DNA of 64,000 nt from Lingula anatina (GCF_001039355.2 NW_019775583.1:120579-184578), one strand, 5' to 3'; numbered from the stretch's first letter, positions 10,831-22,846 are shown. Numbers and translations: made by a program. Notes: generated by a model not told the origin, from the letters alone.

Positions 10831-12094
10831 TCAAATAAAATCATCAATTGTACAATTATCGCCGTCATCATATATTGTATAATGTATTGTATCTTAAGTC
10901 TCCAGATTACATGTAGTCATTGATACTGGGAATCGGAGGTTGAATATCGTTTGCTTCACTGATACTGGGGACCGGGTCTGGGATACTGTTTGGTACCGTC
11001 GACGATTTTCGAGATCGGTTCTGTCTTCTCTTGCAAACGCACAACAGCGTTACTCCCGCCACTGCGGGAATCAACACAGCTAAAAACACCCCAACTACCA
11101 CGACTGTTGGCATACCGTTTTCTCTGTCTGTTTTCTTAATATTCTTACGGATGTTTCCACACGTTCCTTCCTCTTCAAACGCCAAGTGTTTTAAAAATGG
11201 CGCGTTGCAACGACAGTCCAAGGTATCACCGGGTCCAAAGTTTAGATACAATGTATTTTTAGAGTTTACACTGATCTGAAATAGTGGACATTTATCTAAA
11301 GATTCTGGATCCTGACGACTGAGATCTGACAAATCAAGCTGTGCTAACAGTGACATATCTGGCGGTATGCTTATCAATTTGTTCCCAGACAAAAACAGCT
11401 TTTCAAGATTATTTAGACTGCGGAAAAGAGAAAAGTTAAGAAGACGGATGAAGTTATTTCTTAAAAACAGATTTTGCAAGTCTCTTAAATACTTTATTCC
11501 AGGTGGAACCTCTGTAAGTAAGTTGTCATCCATATCAAGATCCCGTAAAACGGTGAGTTTCTGAAAGGCTTGTGGATCTACTGCTTTGATCGAGTTGCCG
11601 GTCAAGTATAAACGCTGAAGACTAGTAAGGTATCGAATATCAAAGGGCACCTGCGTGAGTCTGTTCCTCATGAAAGACAAAGAATAAAGACGCTGAAGAT
11701 TTTGCAATAATTCAGGTTCGACATCGCGTATCCAATTCATGGAGAGAAAAAGGCTGAAAATATGAACCAATCCTCTCACCTCTGACGGCACTTTTTCAAG
11801 GAAAGTGCGGTGCAATGAGAGCGATCTGAGGTCTTTCAAGTCACCCAGCGCTTTTGTGTTTTCAAGTTTAACTCCGGACATAGAGAGCATCAGGATGACA
11901 CTTTTGTTATCGAATATTGGAATTGTACGTAGATTACTGCAAAAAGTCTGGATTCCCAATATCCCATCTACTTTGGTGCTGAGACAAGTACAGGGTGGCA
12001 GGCAAGGGTCTTGCACCAAGGTCATTGCTACCATCACCTGGACGGCTAAACACAATGCAGCACTCTTTAGAACGCCCTGTCTTGTGAAAAGCAT
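10831..12094 (-). CDS. LRR transmembrane receptor copy A, tail truncated (coding 10907-12094)
   Basis: The open frame encodes 395 residues: signal peptide (MLFTRQGVLKSAALCLAVQV), LRRNT with a CLPPCTC motif, about eight LRRs, LRRCT (DCRCNAPF and GTCGN), a transmembrane helix after GMPTVVVVGVFLA, and a basic then proline-rich tail. Compared with B and C, the tail stops early at SINDYM. An insertion at the Asn-Asp codons shifts the frame, and 15 bp coding for the EEDIY segment are deleted further on. The relic of the lost tail runs on to 10831. All ITAM-like tyrosines are therefore gone, leaving a membrane protein without the signalling motif. Whether it is a decoy or a dying copy is open. It lies tail to tail with the cysteine-rich gene. 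Confidence 0.85.
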
Positions 12095-12345
12095 GACGGA
12101 AACAGCCTATCGGGTGATTTTTTTTTGCTCAATTGTTTCTCAGATTAATGACTTAAATCCTGTCTGATTAAAGCGTTCATGTATGATCGTGGATTATGGC
12201 GATCTACTCTTCTAAAGGACCGATGTTTTTCGTTGATGAGCAACTGTCTGTTTCTAGCGATCTGTTATGTTTTAACTGAAGCTGTTAGTCACAGATTTAT
12301 GTGGCATTACAGCATAGAGGAAATGGTAGATTAAATTCCAAATAA
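12095..12345. promoter_or_regulatory. Proximal 5' flank of LRR copy A
   Basis: This 250-bp stretch is closely conserved in all five units directly upstream of the start codon, including CTGTCTGTTTCTAGCGATCT. It is the likely place for promoter or 5'-UTR sequence. Conservation may also just reflect recent duplication. No clear TATA box is assigned. Confidence 0.35.
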
Positions 12346-12576
12346 GGGCGCATTCCCGTTAAAACTATTGTTCTTCATGGCTAGATCCATTAACCGATTG
12401 ACAGATTGACAAGCATCTACCTGGCGTTGAGCAGAAATAAGAAAAAGCTGGTAATTACACATGTAAATTGGGAACAAAAGGCTCTATAATTTCCAGTCTG
12501 ATTGATTAATTCAGCAAGAGTCCCCCAAATTTAGATCGATCTCCGTAAAACGGTGTTTTTAATGGGAATGAATCCC
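12346..12576. mobile_element. MITE upstream of LRR copy A
   Basis: The left end GGGCGCATTCCCGTTAAAAC pairs with a right end ending TTTTTAATGGGAATGAATCCC. It contains TTAGATCGATCTCCG inside. Equivalent elements lie at the same place in units 2-5 (19430, 27999, 42712, 47629), so it was in the ancestral unit. The unit 1 copy has an internal deletion of about 35 bp relative to them. It is related to the elements at 2919 and 57835. Confidence 0.7.
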
Positions 12577-13723
12577 AAGACCCACAGACACAATTAAGGA
12601 TATGTTTGTGTCTATGAAAATAACGATAACAAACATAACTCCTGCATTAAGATTATGTGTGTGTCATGTCGGCACGCAGTCCAATATACCAGCTTTGGCA
12701 ACCCGATCGGTACTTCTCATGTTATTATTTAATTTAACACGAACAAGATGAAGTACATGTAACACTGACATCATTATTTCACGGAACCTAAAGCACGAAT
12801 CGGATGCCGTAAATCACATAACGTTATAGTATTGGGTTGCCTTTGATGCCGTCTGTCATTTCCTTCAAAAGACAGTCATAATGGCTCATGGATTAACATT
12901 ACTGTTAATTGAGACTTTAAAAGCATTTCATACTTTCGGTAAGGTGTGTAATGCCTCAGTTACACCTGAATCTCCTATAATGATAACCTGAAGAAAAAGA
13001 ATACCCGCTTCTAGGAATAACTGACAAATTTGGAAATGCTTTGATTAATGACATAATATAATGTAAAATTATGCAAAGTCTTCTGAACTTTTATGTGGAA
13101 CAGATATATAGACCTATCATTATCCATTATCATTATCGTTCAGTCTGATTTAGTCTAATCGATGTTCCGTGTTGTGCATAGTATTGATTTCGGCATCCCT
13201 GCTCAGAGTGGGACTGTTCTTCGGTCAGGAATGTTCTAAATTTGTTCAACGAATAGAACCATCGAAATTTATATATATGTGTGTAAATTTTGTACAATTT
13301 GAGTATTTTTAAAACAAACCTTCGGACCAAGAGCCTTCGATATACCGCCACTCACCCGTGCCAGGTAAAGTGTGGGTCGGGGAAAAGTAAGTCAATTATT
13401 TTAGTTAGAAATGAAATCCAATTAGAACCATTGAGATTTTAAAACTTAACGTTTTAGTTAGAGAAATTATAAATACTTTCTATCATGCAACACAAAGGAA
13501 TTACACAATATACACAAAAATTTGGGAATTATCGCATTACAGAGTGCGTACTAAAAATAATTTCCAAAGGAAATTGTGACATTTTTTTTTCATTCCTACT
13601 TTAAGCAGTTGTCATTTTAAATATTTTTAAGTGTTTTCAAATAATAACAGGAGCATCAGATATGATCCAACCACTTGTTTTTTAAAACTTCATGAAATGT
13701 AACAGCCTTTTCCATTATGCGGG

Positions 13724-13770
<47 letters not shown>

Positions 13771-14007
13771 GGCGCAGCTACCGTGGTAAGATTAAAGTCG
13801 GGTTAAGTTGGAGTGTCGGGTGCACTGGAATGACAGCACGCTCGTAAAGGTGTAGTACTAGTTCCTCAAGCAACGTCGATCTACCAGCGAATGAGTAAAA
13901 TTGCACAATTGTTCATATTGATTAAGTACCGAACACGGAAAAGTACGGAAGCCGACTGGTGCCATATGTTGAAAAAAAAAAATTATCTCGAAATTTCGAG
14001 ATAGCAT
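12577..14007. other. Unit 1 distal 5' flank
   Basis: No gene is seen. The stretch matches 19697-20640, 28263-29580, 42980-43678 and 47895-49330. It holds a poly(A) tract of more than 40 A at 13723-13769 and the 18-bp perfect palindrome ATCTCGAAATTTCGAGAT just before the gap at 14008. Confidence 0.6.
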
Positions 14008-14008
14008 N
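14008..14008. other. Assembly gap (single N)
   Basis: The sequence CAATTGTTCATATTGATTAAG occurs on both sides (about 13905 and 14017), so two overlapping contigs were placed next to each other. Confidence 0.85.
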
Positions 14009-14663
14009 AAACTTGCACAATTGTTCATATTGATTAAGTACCGAACACGGAAAAGCAGTTACAAGAAAAAAAAAAAAAATCAATAACATGATGTAATCTG
14101 ACAAAAAAACACGGTAAAAAAATTAACATCTTTTTATTCAGTTTCAAACAAAATATAAATATATGTACATGTTGTATAAAATATGCCAATCCCAATCCGT
14201 ACAACGGGCCGAATTAAGTCTTTGAAGCCACTGTGAGACCAGAATTGTAGCCGCTTAGAGATCAAATTGCTGTCCACTCCCACAAGTGCGACGGTAGCAC
14301 TGCAATGGACGTCTGATTAAAAGTAACATGTGACGTATCTAATTTAAGTTTCAAAATGTTCATCACGTAAAAACTTTCTTCAAACGCTTAAATAGCAGTT
14401 CCACATTCAATGGTTGTAATTTTGTCTTTTTTCTTTTTTCATCTATATATAAAAAGCATATATTTACTCGAACCAATACTATGAATACATTAAAATACTC
14501 CAGCCAATAAAGTAAAAGCATAAACGCATGCTAACAATAGGAACGACAAATAATATACAATGGTATCGCTACATAAACAACTAAGATTTTCACTCACGAA
14601 ACGATAAAAATGAATTAAAATTACGTTATCTAAACCAAACTGGACGATAATCTACAAATAATG
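14009..14663. other. Unit 1 flank up to the minisatellite
   Basis: Shared with 20640-21311, 29540-30186, 44620-45300 and 49330-50060. No gene is supported. A frame of about 60 codons around 14440-14560 recurs in other units but carries different breaks in each. Confidence 0.55.
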
Positions 14664-14838
14664 ATCCACAGATTCGTGAGGAATCTCAACTATTACAACC
14701 CTGAGATGTTTGAGAAATCTCACATATCACAACCCACAGATGTGTGAGACATCTCACCTATCACAACCTACTGATGTGTGAGGAATCTCACATATCACAA
14801 CCTACTGATGTGTGAGGAATCTCACATATCACAACCTC
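14664..14838. repeat. 34-bp minisatellite, unit 1 (about 5 copies)
   Basis: Repeats of a 34-bp unit with core GATGTGTGAGGAATCTCACC followed by TATCACAACCCACA. Each unit contains the dyad GTGAG-GAAT-CTCAC. The array ends the duplicated unit, and the other units carry 16 to about 48 copies. Confidence 0.9.
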
Positions 14839-15051
14839 TGAATGACAAATGATTTACAACTGGGGAGAGCTGTATACAGGAGAAACCCACGTCCAGGTGA
14901 TAAACAACAACTGAGACAAGAAAAATGGAACATGTAAAGTAATGTAAGTTCGATGTAAGTTACTATAATTGGGCTTGGGGATTGCGACCAAGCTGGCTAA
15001 ATACTACTCGCGGTTACAGGATTTCAACTACGGTTTTGGTTCCAGAAGTAG
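14839..15051. other. Junction region between units 1 and 2
   Basis: No gene. From about 15010 on, the sequence matches intron 2 of the cysteine-rich gene. Confidence 0.4.
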
Positions 15052-15201
15052 CAGGGGCGGATCCAGAGATCTTTTATGACAATCTTCCAAATTATCTTTG
15101 TTGATACATCTCCCATTTTGACCGTCTACCGACAGAAGAAGGTAGATGCTCGTCACTGTAAAATCTGACCGGCGTCCGGCAAACCAAGAAGAAGTCCCCT
15201 G
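15052..15201. mobile_element. hAT-like MITE, unit 2 relic
   Basis: Starts CAGGGGCGGATCCAG and ends GTCCCCTG, flanked by the same AGTAG. It marks the remains of intron 2 of a cysteine-rich gene copy. Confidence 0.6.
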
Positions 15202-15344
15202 AGTAGTTCATGTAGTAGCAGTAGAAAAAATTAGCAGTTATAACATTTGAGGCTTCTTGGGCAATATGACTACTATTATTTATTCACATATTTATATTTC
15301 ATGATTGTTTAATGATATTGCACATGCCTGATTTTTCATTCTGG

Positions 15345-15437
15345 TATCGGCTGCGGTTGTCGAGGAAATTGTAAAAACCCAAGGAATGACGAATGTTTCT
15401 CGCTTTCTTAGAGGGTGAAACCTTTCCCCAGCAGTAA
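15345..15437 (+). pseudogene. Relic of exon 3 of the cysteine-rich gene (unit 2)
   Basis: The exon is recognisable from TATCGGCTGCGG to the TAA but has two lesions. The acceptor TTTCAG has become TTCTGG, and one base is missing at TTTCTCGC (TTTCTACGC in the intact copy), which shifts the frame. Exons 1 and 2 are not found upstream. Confidence 0.8.
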
Positions 15438-15740
15438 ATGTACCCACTGTCTGTGTCGTATGAACCGCGATACATGGCATCGAATACATACATATCAGAC
15501 ATGTTTCATTTTTGTCAAACAAAGCGGTATGCATTATGTATTCCTGAATTAATAATAAAGTCTAGTTACTTTTGGTTCAGTTTCATTCTTTTTTTTTCCA
15601 ACAGGTAGTCCGAAATTAACAATGATGCCCTTAGCATAGAATGAAGATCGAGAGGAAATTATTGAACATTAAAAAGAAAATTGTCATGTTCTTATATTTA
15701 AAAGAACAAAACGAAATAAGCCACAGCGAGACTAGCAAAA

Positions 15741-15795
<55 letters not shown>

Positions 15796-15963
15796 AAACT
15801 TAATGATGGATCAGTACCTGGGCAGCGGCCATCAAGAAAAAAACATTATGGAGAGATCCATAATCCCCAGCATCTAAAGTGTATTTGTTAAATGGATTAT
15901 ACATGCAGTTAATATGCATACCATGATTAAAAAATATCAAAATCACTGCTAAAAACACAATGA

Positions 15964-16039
<76 letters not shown>

Positions 16040-17114
16040 ATAATTATAAGCATATATTAGACGTCTCCACAAATCGATAATGTATGCTGATATGTTAAAT
16101 TTACATCAATGTTCTTCGTGAAATTCGACAGTAATTACACGTTTTCAGCCTCGACAGTCCTCGGCACACGAAACGGGAGCTGATACAACATGTACCCAAT
16201 GCCAAGGCCACAGACTAATTATGTATATTTTCCTTGGGTGCGAACAGCAGAGGATCGTGTCATGGATAAGCCAGTGTCTAAGTTCTGTGAAAATCTAGCA
16301 AAAAAACAATCTGCGACCCTGGTCAAGTGTTGGCAGCTGAGAGGGCTTGGACTTTTGAAAGTCAAATTTACACTTAAACATATAACGCCACGGGTCGTAG
16401 TTACGTTAAGGTGCATGTACACAATACCCCACCCCCACCCGTCGCTAACACCTTTGTTAAGATACAGTTATCCATTGATTTTCTTGTTGCATTATAAGCA
16501 CCAATATCACGAATATTCATATGATACATATAATTTGTAAATCTTACCAGACATCGACGCTTCAGGTATCAAAACTATGATTGATTCACAGTATAGATTA
16601 AATGCACATACATATATAATATAACAAACAAGCAGGAAAAAAGACATAAATGAAGAATTTCTGTGCACCTTTCATTGTCTAGGATTTCATCCATCAGTCC
16701 TGCTGGTAGTAGCAAGCAATTTGAAAAGGCGGGGGCTTTTTCTGAAACAAAGGTTCAATTTGCCCAATAGTTCATCCTTAGAAATGGCAGAAAATTATCT
16801 AGACTGTTTTTTTATTGAGGGTGGACATTTGCCGGCAAAAAAGGGCAGTCCTAACTAACCCCACCCTTACAACTCCAAACTACATGCAGTTGTTTAACAT
16901 GGGCAAATGAATACGAAATATAGAATATGCACAAAACACAGCATTATCTTTGTAGACTGCCGTTTATGAAATCATGAACAAAACAAAGTGACGGGTGATC
17001 TGAATGTTTTACACACATGTAAATGTTTCAGTTGACCCATGAAAACGAATGGGTAGTGTATGCAGCTACATATCAAATGATGATAAGGAGATACCTTATT
17101 GTCAACACAATCAG
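15438..17114. other. Unit 2 shared flank with microsatellites
   Basis: Aligns with 8520-10830. It holds (TAAA)n at 15738-15796 and (CA)n followed by a long A run at 15964-16040. No gene is supported. Confidence 0.6.
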
Positions 17115-17337
17115 CCCAGCGGGCAAAATGTGTTGTTTTAACATTGAAACAACGTTGAACCATAACGTTGATAAGACGTTGGATAAACATTGGATTTGAA
17201 AGTTGAATCAACCTCAGATAACAACATTGTATCAACCCCAGTTGTTAGACAAGATTCTTGCATGAAAGGACATTGAAATGACCTGAGGGTAGGGTATAAA
17301 AGTATGGCCTTTAAGTTAAAATTTCCAAGGTTTAGAG

Positions 17338-17401
<64 letters not shown>

Positions 17402-17899
17402 ATGTGTGTGTAACAAAGTCACAGTCACCCCAACCTGTCTATGTATAACAGGTTACCAAGAACTGTTAACTTTATTAATTCACTCCATCACATTAACAGC
17501 AACTTATTCATCCTAGTGTTAGCTGAGCCGACCTTGCAAGGAGTTCAGTTTATTGGAATACATTTCTGAATAACAAGTTAAGAAAACTGACTAGTTCACT
17601 AAAGACACAAAACAACTGTCACTTTTACTTTTAACACTTTTCTTGATTATTTTGATAAAGTTAGTTACAGTATTGATAAACAAAGTATCACGTTTTCAAC
17701 AATTAATATTTTAAAATATAATCCAAGTCTGCAAGGTTGTGTCAATGACCAAAATACAACGTTGAGTCAACGTCACATCATGACGGTGTTTCGACGTGGC
17801 TAGATCAACGTTGATTTTACGTTGAATTTAGGTAGATCAACGGCAATTCAATATATCAACCAGTTTCAACGTTGATCCAACGCAACTGTGCCTGCTGGG
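17115..17899. mobile_element. Inverted-repeat DNA element, 5 bp past the stop of LRR copy B
   Basis: 785 bp absent from the other units. The left end is CCCAGCGGGCAAAATG and the right end, reverse-complemented, is CCCAGCAGGCACAG. AG is present on both sides (17113-17114 and 17900-17901) and the empty site CACAAGCAGGACTC is visible in unit 3. The body is built of short palindromic CAACGTTG motifs in both orientations and contains a (TA)n(TG)n microsatellite at 17340-17412. There is no transposase. Confidence 0.75.
17340..17412. repeat. (TA)n(TG)n microsatellite
   Basis: About 20 TA units followed by about 12 TG units, inside the DNA element next to LRR copy B. Confidence 0.95.
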
Positions 17900-17904
17900 A
17901 GGAC

Positions 17905-19179
17905 TCAAATAAAATCATCAATTGTACAATAAATGTCTTCTTCATTATCGCCGTCATCATATATTGTATCATATATTGTGTCATAAGTGTCGAGATTATC
18001 GTCATTGATACTGGGAATCGGAGGTGGAATATCGTTTGCTTTACTGATACTGGGGACCGGGTGTGGAATACTGTTTGGTACCATTGAAGATTGGCGATAT
18101 CGGTACTGTCTTCTCTTGCAAACGTACAACAGCGTTACTCCCGCCACTACGGGGATCAACAAAGCTAAAAACACCACAACTACCACGACTGTTGGCATAC
18201 CGTTTTCTCTGTCTGTTTTCTTGATATATTTTTGGATGTTTCCACACGTTCCTTCCTCTTCATACGCCAAGTGTTTCAAAAAAGACGCGTTGCAACGACA
18301 GTCCAAGCTATCACCGGGTCCAAAGTTTAGATACAATGTTTTTTTAGCGTTTACACTGATCTGAAATAGTGGACATTTATCTAAAGATTCTGAATCCTGA
18401 CGACTGAGATCTGATAAATCAAGATGTGCCAACAATGACATATCTGGCGGTATGCTTACCAATTTGTTCCCAGACAAAAACAGCTGGTCAAGCTTTTTTA
18501 GACTGCGGAAAAGAGAAAAGTTAAGAACACGGATGGAGTTATTTCTTAAAACCAGACTTTGCAAGCCTCTTAAATACTTTATTCCAGGCGGAACCTCTGT
18601 TAGTAAGTTGTTATCCATTTCCAGATTCCGCAAAACGGTAAGATTACGAAATGCCTGCGGATCGACTGCACTGATTGAGTTGCCGTTCAAGTATAACCGC
18701 TCAAGACTGGTAAGGTATCGAATATCGAAGGGCACCTGTGTGAGTCTGTTCCTCATGAAAGACAAAGTATCAAGACGCTGAAGATTTTGCAATAATCCAG
18801 GTTCGACATCGCGTATCCAATTCATGTACAGAGCAAGGTGGGACAAATGGACCAATCCTCTCACCTGTGACGGAACGTTTTCGAGGAAAGTGCCGGACAA
18901 TGAGAGCGATCTTAGGTCTTTCAAGTCAGCCAACGCTGTCGTATTTTCAAGTTTAACTCCGGACATATAAAGCATCAGGATAACACTTTTGTTAACAAAT
19001 GTTGGAATTGTCCGTAGATCTTTGCAATTAGTCTGGTATCCCAGTATCCCATCTAGTTTGGCGCTGAGACAAGAACAGGGTGGCAGACAAGGATCTTGCA
19101 CCAGGGTCACTGCTACCATCACATGGACGGCTAAACACAATACAGCACCCTTTAGAACGCCCTGTCCTGTGAGCAGCAT
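17905..19179 (-). CDS. LRR transmembrane receptor copy B with ITAM-like tail, intact
   Basis: 424 codons in one exon. Signal peptide about 1-28; LRRNT 29-60 (CLPPCSC and a later Cys); about eight LRRs at 60-285 with LxxLxLxxN spacing; LRRCT about 268-315 (DCRCNASF, GTCGN); transmembrane helix about 329-353; then CKRRQ, a proline-rich stretch and an acidic C-terminus. The tail has Y399DTI, Y403DTI and Y417CTI. Y403-Y417 fits YxxI-x10-YxxI, the spacing of an ITAM (YxxL/I-x6-12-YxxL/I). Known ITAM receptors signal through Src- and Syk-family kinases; here this is inference. There is no TIR or kinase domain. A DNA element sits 5 bp after the stop, so its 3' UTR differs from the other copies. Confidence 0.9.
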   Translation of the reverse strand: MLLTGQGVLKGAVLCLAVHVMVAVTLVQDPCLPPCSCLSAKLDGILGYQTNCKDLRTIPTFVNKSVILMLYMSGVKLENTTALADLKDLRSLSLSGTFLENVPSQVRGLVHLSHLALYMNWIRDVEPGLLQNLQRLDTLSFMRNRLTQVPFDIRYLTSLERLYLNGNSISAVDPQAFRNLTVLRNLEMDNNLLTEVPPGIKYLRGLQSLVLRNNSIRVLNFSLFRSLKKLDQLFLSGNKLVSIPPDMSLLAHLDLSDLSRQDSESLDKCPLFQISVNAKKTLYLNFGPGDSLDCRCNASFLKHLAYEEEGTCGNIQKYIKKTDRENGMPTVVVVVVFLALLIPVVAGVTLLYVCKRRQYRYRQSSMVPNSIPHPVPSISKANDIPPPIPSINDDNLDTYDTIYDTIYDDGDNEEDIYCTIDDFI

Positions 19180-19429
19180 GACGGAAACAGCCTATCGGGT
19201 GAACTTGTTGCTCAATTGTTTTTCAGATTAACGACTTAAATCCTGTCTGATTAAAGCGTTCATGTATGATAATGGATTATGGCGATCTACTCTTCTAAAG
19301 GACCAGTTTGTTTCGTTGATAAAGAACTGTCTGTTTCTAGCGATCTGTTATGTTTCTAACTGAAGCTGTTAGTCACAGATTCATGTGACACTACAGCATA
19401 GAGGAAATGGTAGATTAAATTTCAAATAA
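19180..19429. promoter_or_regulatory. Proximal 5' flank of LRR copy B
   Basis: Conserved with the same position in the other units. Probable promoter or 5'-UTR region, though no core element can be named. Confidence 0.35.
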
Positions 19430-19696
19430 GGGCTTATGCCCGATAAAACTATTGTTCTTCATAGTTAGATCCATTTCTGCAGGGTTTGTCGCTGAATGCA
19501 ATCACAATAACTGATTGACAGATTGACAAGCATCCACCTGATATTGAGTAGAATGATAAAAAAGCTGGTGATTACACACGTAAATTGGGAACAAGAGGGG
19601 CGTGTTATAATCTCCAATCTGATTGCGTAATTCAGCAAGAGTCCCCGAAATTTGGATCGATCTCCGAAAAACGGTGTTTTTAATGGTAATGACCCC
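19430..19696. mobile_element. MITE upstream of LRR copy B
   Basis: Same element as at 12346-12576, without the deletion. The ends have decayed: GGGCTTATGCCCGATAAAAC on the left and TAATGGTAATGACCCC on the right. Confidence 0.65.
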
Positions 19697-21311
19697 AAAA
19701 TCCAAAGACCATGAGCACACCTTGTGTCCATCAAATTAAGGTTATTTTTGTATCTAAAAAAATATCTTAACAAACATAACTCCTGCATTAAAATTATGTT
19801 AAATTCACCCCAACGTCATGTCTGCACGCAGTAGATTGTATTGCAATGGTGCTTCTGATACTGCGTCCAATATACCAGCTTTGGCAATCTGATCGGTAAT
19901 ACTTATGTTATTATTTAATGTTATACGAACAAGATGAATTACATTTAACACTGACATTAATTATTTCACGGAAATCACGAATCGGATGCCATAAATCACA
20001 AAACGTTGTAGTGTTGGGTTGTGATTGATATCGTCTGTCATTTCCTTCAAAAGACAGTCATAATGGCTCAGAGATTAATATTAGTGTTAACTGAGACTTT
20101 AAAAGCATTTCATACTTTCGGTAAGGTGTGTAATGCCTGAATTACACCTGAATCTCCTATAATAATAACCTGACGAAAAAGAAATACATACTTCAAGGAA
20201 TAACTGACAAATTTGGAAATGGTTTGATGAATGACATAATATAATGAAAAATTATGCCAAATCTTCTTAAATTTTTTTATGGAATTTCAAAGACGTAAAA
20301 TATATATAGACGTATCAATAACCATTATTAGTTTCGTTCAGTCTGATTTAGTCTAATCGATGTTCCGTGTTTTGCAAAGTATTGATTTCGGCATGCTTGC
20401 CCAGAGGGGCCTGTTCTTCGGTCAGGAATGTGCTAATGTTCAACGAATAGAGCCTTTTGCATTTTTCCCGTCAGAGATCTTTCACTATATTTCACTATTC
20501 CTTCAGTAAGCGCGTTCTAATGAGAACCATATGCGGTGAAAAAAGTGTTAGTTCCTCAACCAACGTTGATCCACCAGTGATTGAGTAAAATTGCACAACT
20601 GTTCATATTTTAATATTAGAATTAATTAATGTTCATATTTTTAATTAAAGTTAAGTACCGGAAAGGCAGTTACAGAATAAAACAGCAATAAACTGGTGTA
20701 AACTAACAAACAAACATGGTAAAATAATTAACATTTTTTATTCAGTTTAAAACAAAATATAAATCCATGTATATGTTGTATAAAATACGTCAATCCCCAT
20801 CCGTGCAACGGGCCGAATTAAGTCATTTGAAGCCCTTGTGAGACCGGAGGATGTGGTCACTTAGATATCAAATTGCTGTCCACTCCCACAAGTGTGACAA
20901 TTAGACCCCTGATTAAAAGTAACATGTGACGTATATGTATCTAAGAACTAAAAAGTATAGGCCTACAGTTTCAAAATTTTCATCATGTTGAAACTTTCTT
21001 CAAAAACTTAAATAGCAGTTCCACATTCAAATGTTGTGCTTTTGTCTATTATTTTCTTTTTTCATCTATATATTAAAAGCAGATATTTACTCGAACCAAT
21101 ACTATGAATACACTAAAATACTCCAGCCAATAAATTAAAAGCATAAAAGCATGTTAACAATAGGAACGTGCGTTATCGACAAATAATATACAATGGTATC
21201 GCTACATAAACAACTAAAATTTCCCTCACAAGGAGCATATTCAGGAAAAGATAAAAAATAAATTAAAATTACGTTATCTAAACCAAACTGGACGATAATC
21301 TACAAATGATA
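19697..21311. other. Unit 2 distal 5' flank
   Basis: No gene is seen. Very similar to 47895-50060 and in part to 43680-44900, which suggests these are allelic or very recent copies. Confidence 0.6.
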
Positions 21312-22510
21312 ATCCACATATATGTGAGGATTCGAATCTCACCTATCACTGCCCACAGATGTGCGAGGAATCTTACCTATCACAACCCACAGATGTGTGA
21401 GGAATCTCACCTATCACAACCCACAGTTATGTGAGGAATCTCACCTATAACAACCCACAGATGTGTGAGGAATCTCACCTATAACAACCCACGCATGTGT
21501 GAAGAATCTCACGTATCACAACCCACACATGTGTGAGGAATCTCACCTATCACAACCCACAGATGTGTGAGGAATCTCAACTAACACAACCCACAGATAT
21601 GTGAGGAATCTCACCTATAAAAACCCACAGATGTGTGAGGAATCTCACCTATAACAACCCACGCATGTGTGAAGAATCTCACGTATCACAACCCACACAT
21701 GTGTGAGGAATCTCACCTATCACAACCCTAAGATGTGTGAGGAATCTCACATATCACAACCCACAGATGTGTGAGGAATCTCAACTATCACAACCCACAG
21801 ATATGTGAGGAATCTCACCTATAAAAACCCACAGATGTGTGAGGAATCTCACCTATAACAATCCACACAGGTGTGAAGAATCTCACCTATCACTACCTTC
21901 ACATGTGTGAGGAATCTCACCTATCACAACCCACAGATGTGTGAGGAATCTCACATATCACAACCCACAGATGTGTGAGGAATCTCACCTATCGCAACCC
22001 ACAAATGTGTGGGGAATCTCACCTATCGCAACCCACACATGTGTGAGGAATCTCACATATCGCAACCCACACAGGTGTGAGGCATCTCACATATCGCATC
22101 CCACACATGTGTGAGGAATCTCACCTATCACAACCCACAGATGTGTGAGGAATCTCACCTATCTCAACCCACACATGTGTGAGGAATCTCACATATCACA
22201 ACCCACACATGTGTGAGAAATCTCACATATCACAACCCGCAGATGTGTGAGGAAACTCACCTGTCACAACCCACACATGTATGAGGAATCTCACATATCA
22301 CAACCCACACATGTGTGAGGAATCTCACATATCACATCCCACACATGTTTGAGGTATCTCACCTATCACAATCCACAGATGTGTGAAGAATCTCACCTAT
22401 CACAATCCACAGATGTGTAAAGAATCTTACCTATCACAATCCACAGATGTTTGAGGAATCTCACCTTTCACAATCCACAGATGTGTGAGGAATCCCACCT
22501 ATCACAACCG
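21312..22510. repeat. 34-bp minisatellite, unit 2 (about 35 copies)
   Basis: Tandem 34-bp units as in unit 1, with scattered substitutions. A block of several units is itself repeated (compare 21420-21580 with 21600-21750). It looks superficially like a CRISPR array but has no unique spacers. Confidence 0.95.
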
Positions 22511-22846
22511 GCAGTAATTCCTCTGAATATACAGCACTGAAGGACAGATCGTTTACAACTGGGGAGGGCTGTATACAGGAGAAACCCACGCCCAGGTAAT
22601 AAACAACAGCTGAGACAAGAAAAGTGGAACAAAATCCTCCAACAAACTTGGTGGCGCTAGTGACCAGCTCGACCCGTCACGTAGAGAAAATAATAGATAA
22701 AAATTAAGATAGATGTCCTAACAACGTGTAAGTAAATACGATATATAGATTATTAAAACAAAGAGATAACATAATCGGGAAATAAAATACAACATAAAAT
22801 ATCGTCTGCTCATTCAGAGACGACATTCCAATGTGACTATATCAGT
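22511..22846. other. Junction between unit 2 and unit 3
   Basis: No gene. From about 22760 the sequence matches the upstream region of the cysteine-rich gene (ATAATCGGGAAATAAAATAC). Confidence 0.5.

Noticed and set aside
11031-11279. + strand ORFs inside the LRR genes
   Set aside because: They recur in every copy only because they are antisense to the conserved transmembrane and LRRCT coding sequence.
10907-12094. True variable lymphocyte receptor locus
   Set aside because: Each copy is a complete single-exon gene with all LRR modules; there is no incomplete germline gene with flanking cassettes, and there is a transmembrane helix with a tyrosine tail. Only the diversity pattern is similar.
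15800-16072. ORF with Phe, Cys/Val runs
   Set aside because: Translation of (CA)n and poly(A) tracts.
21325-21345. tRNA-like T-loop motif GATTCGAATC
   Set aside because: It is a variant minisatellite repeat; no acceptor stem or anticodon arm is present.
21312-22510. CRISPR-like array of regularly spaced repeats
   Set aside because: The whole 34-bp unit repeats without unique spacers, several such arrays occur, and the context is an animal genome with introns. It is a minisatellite.
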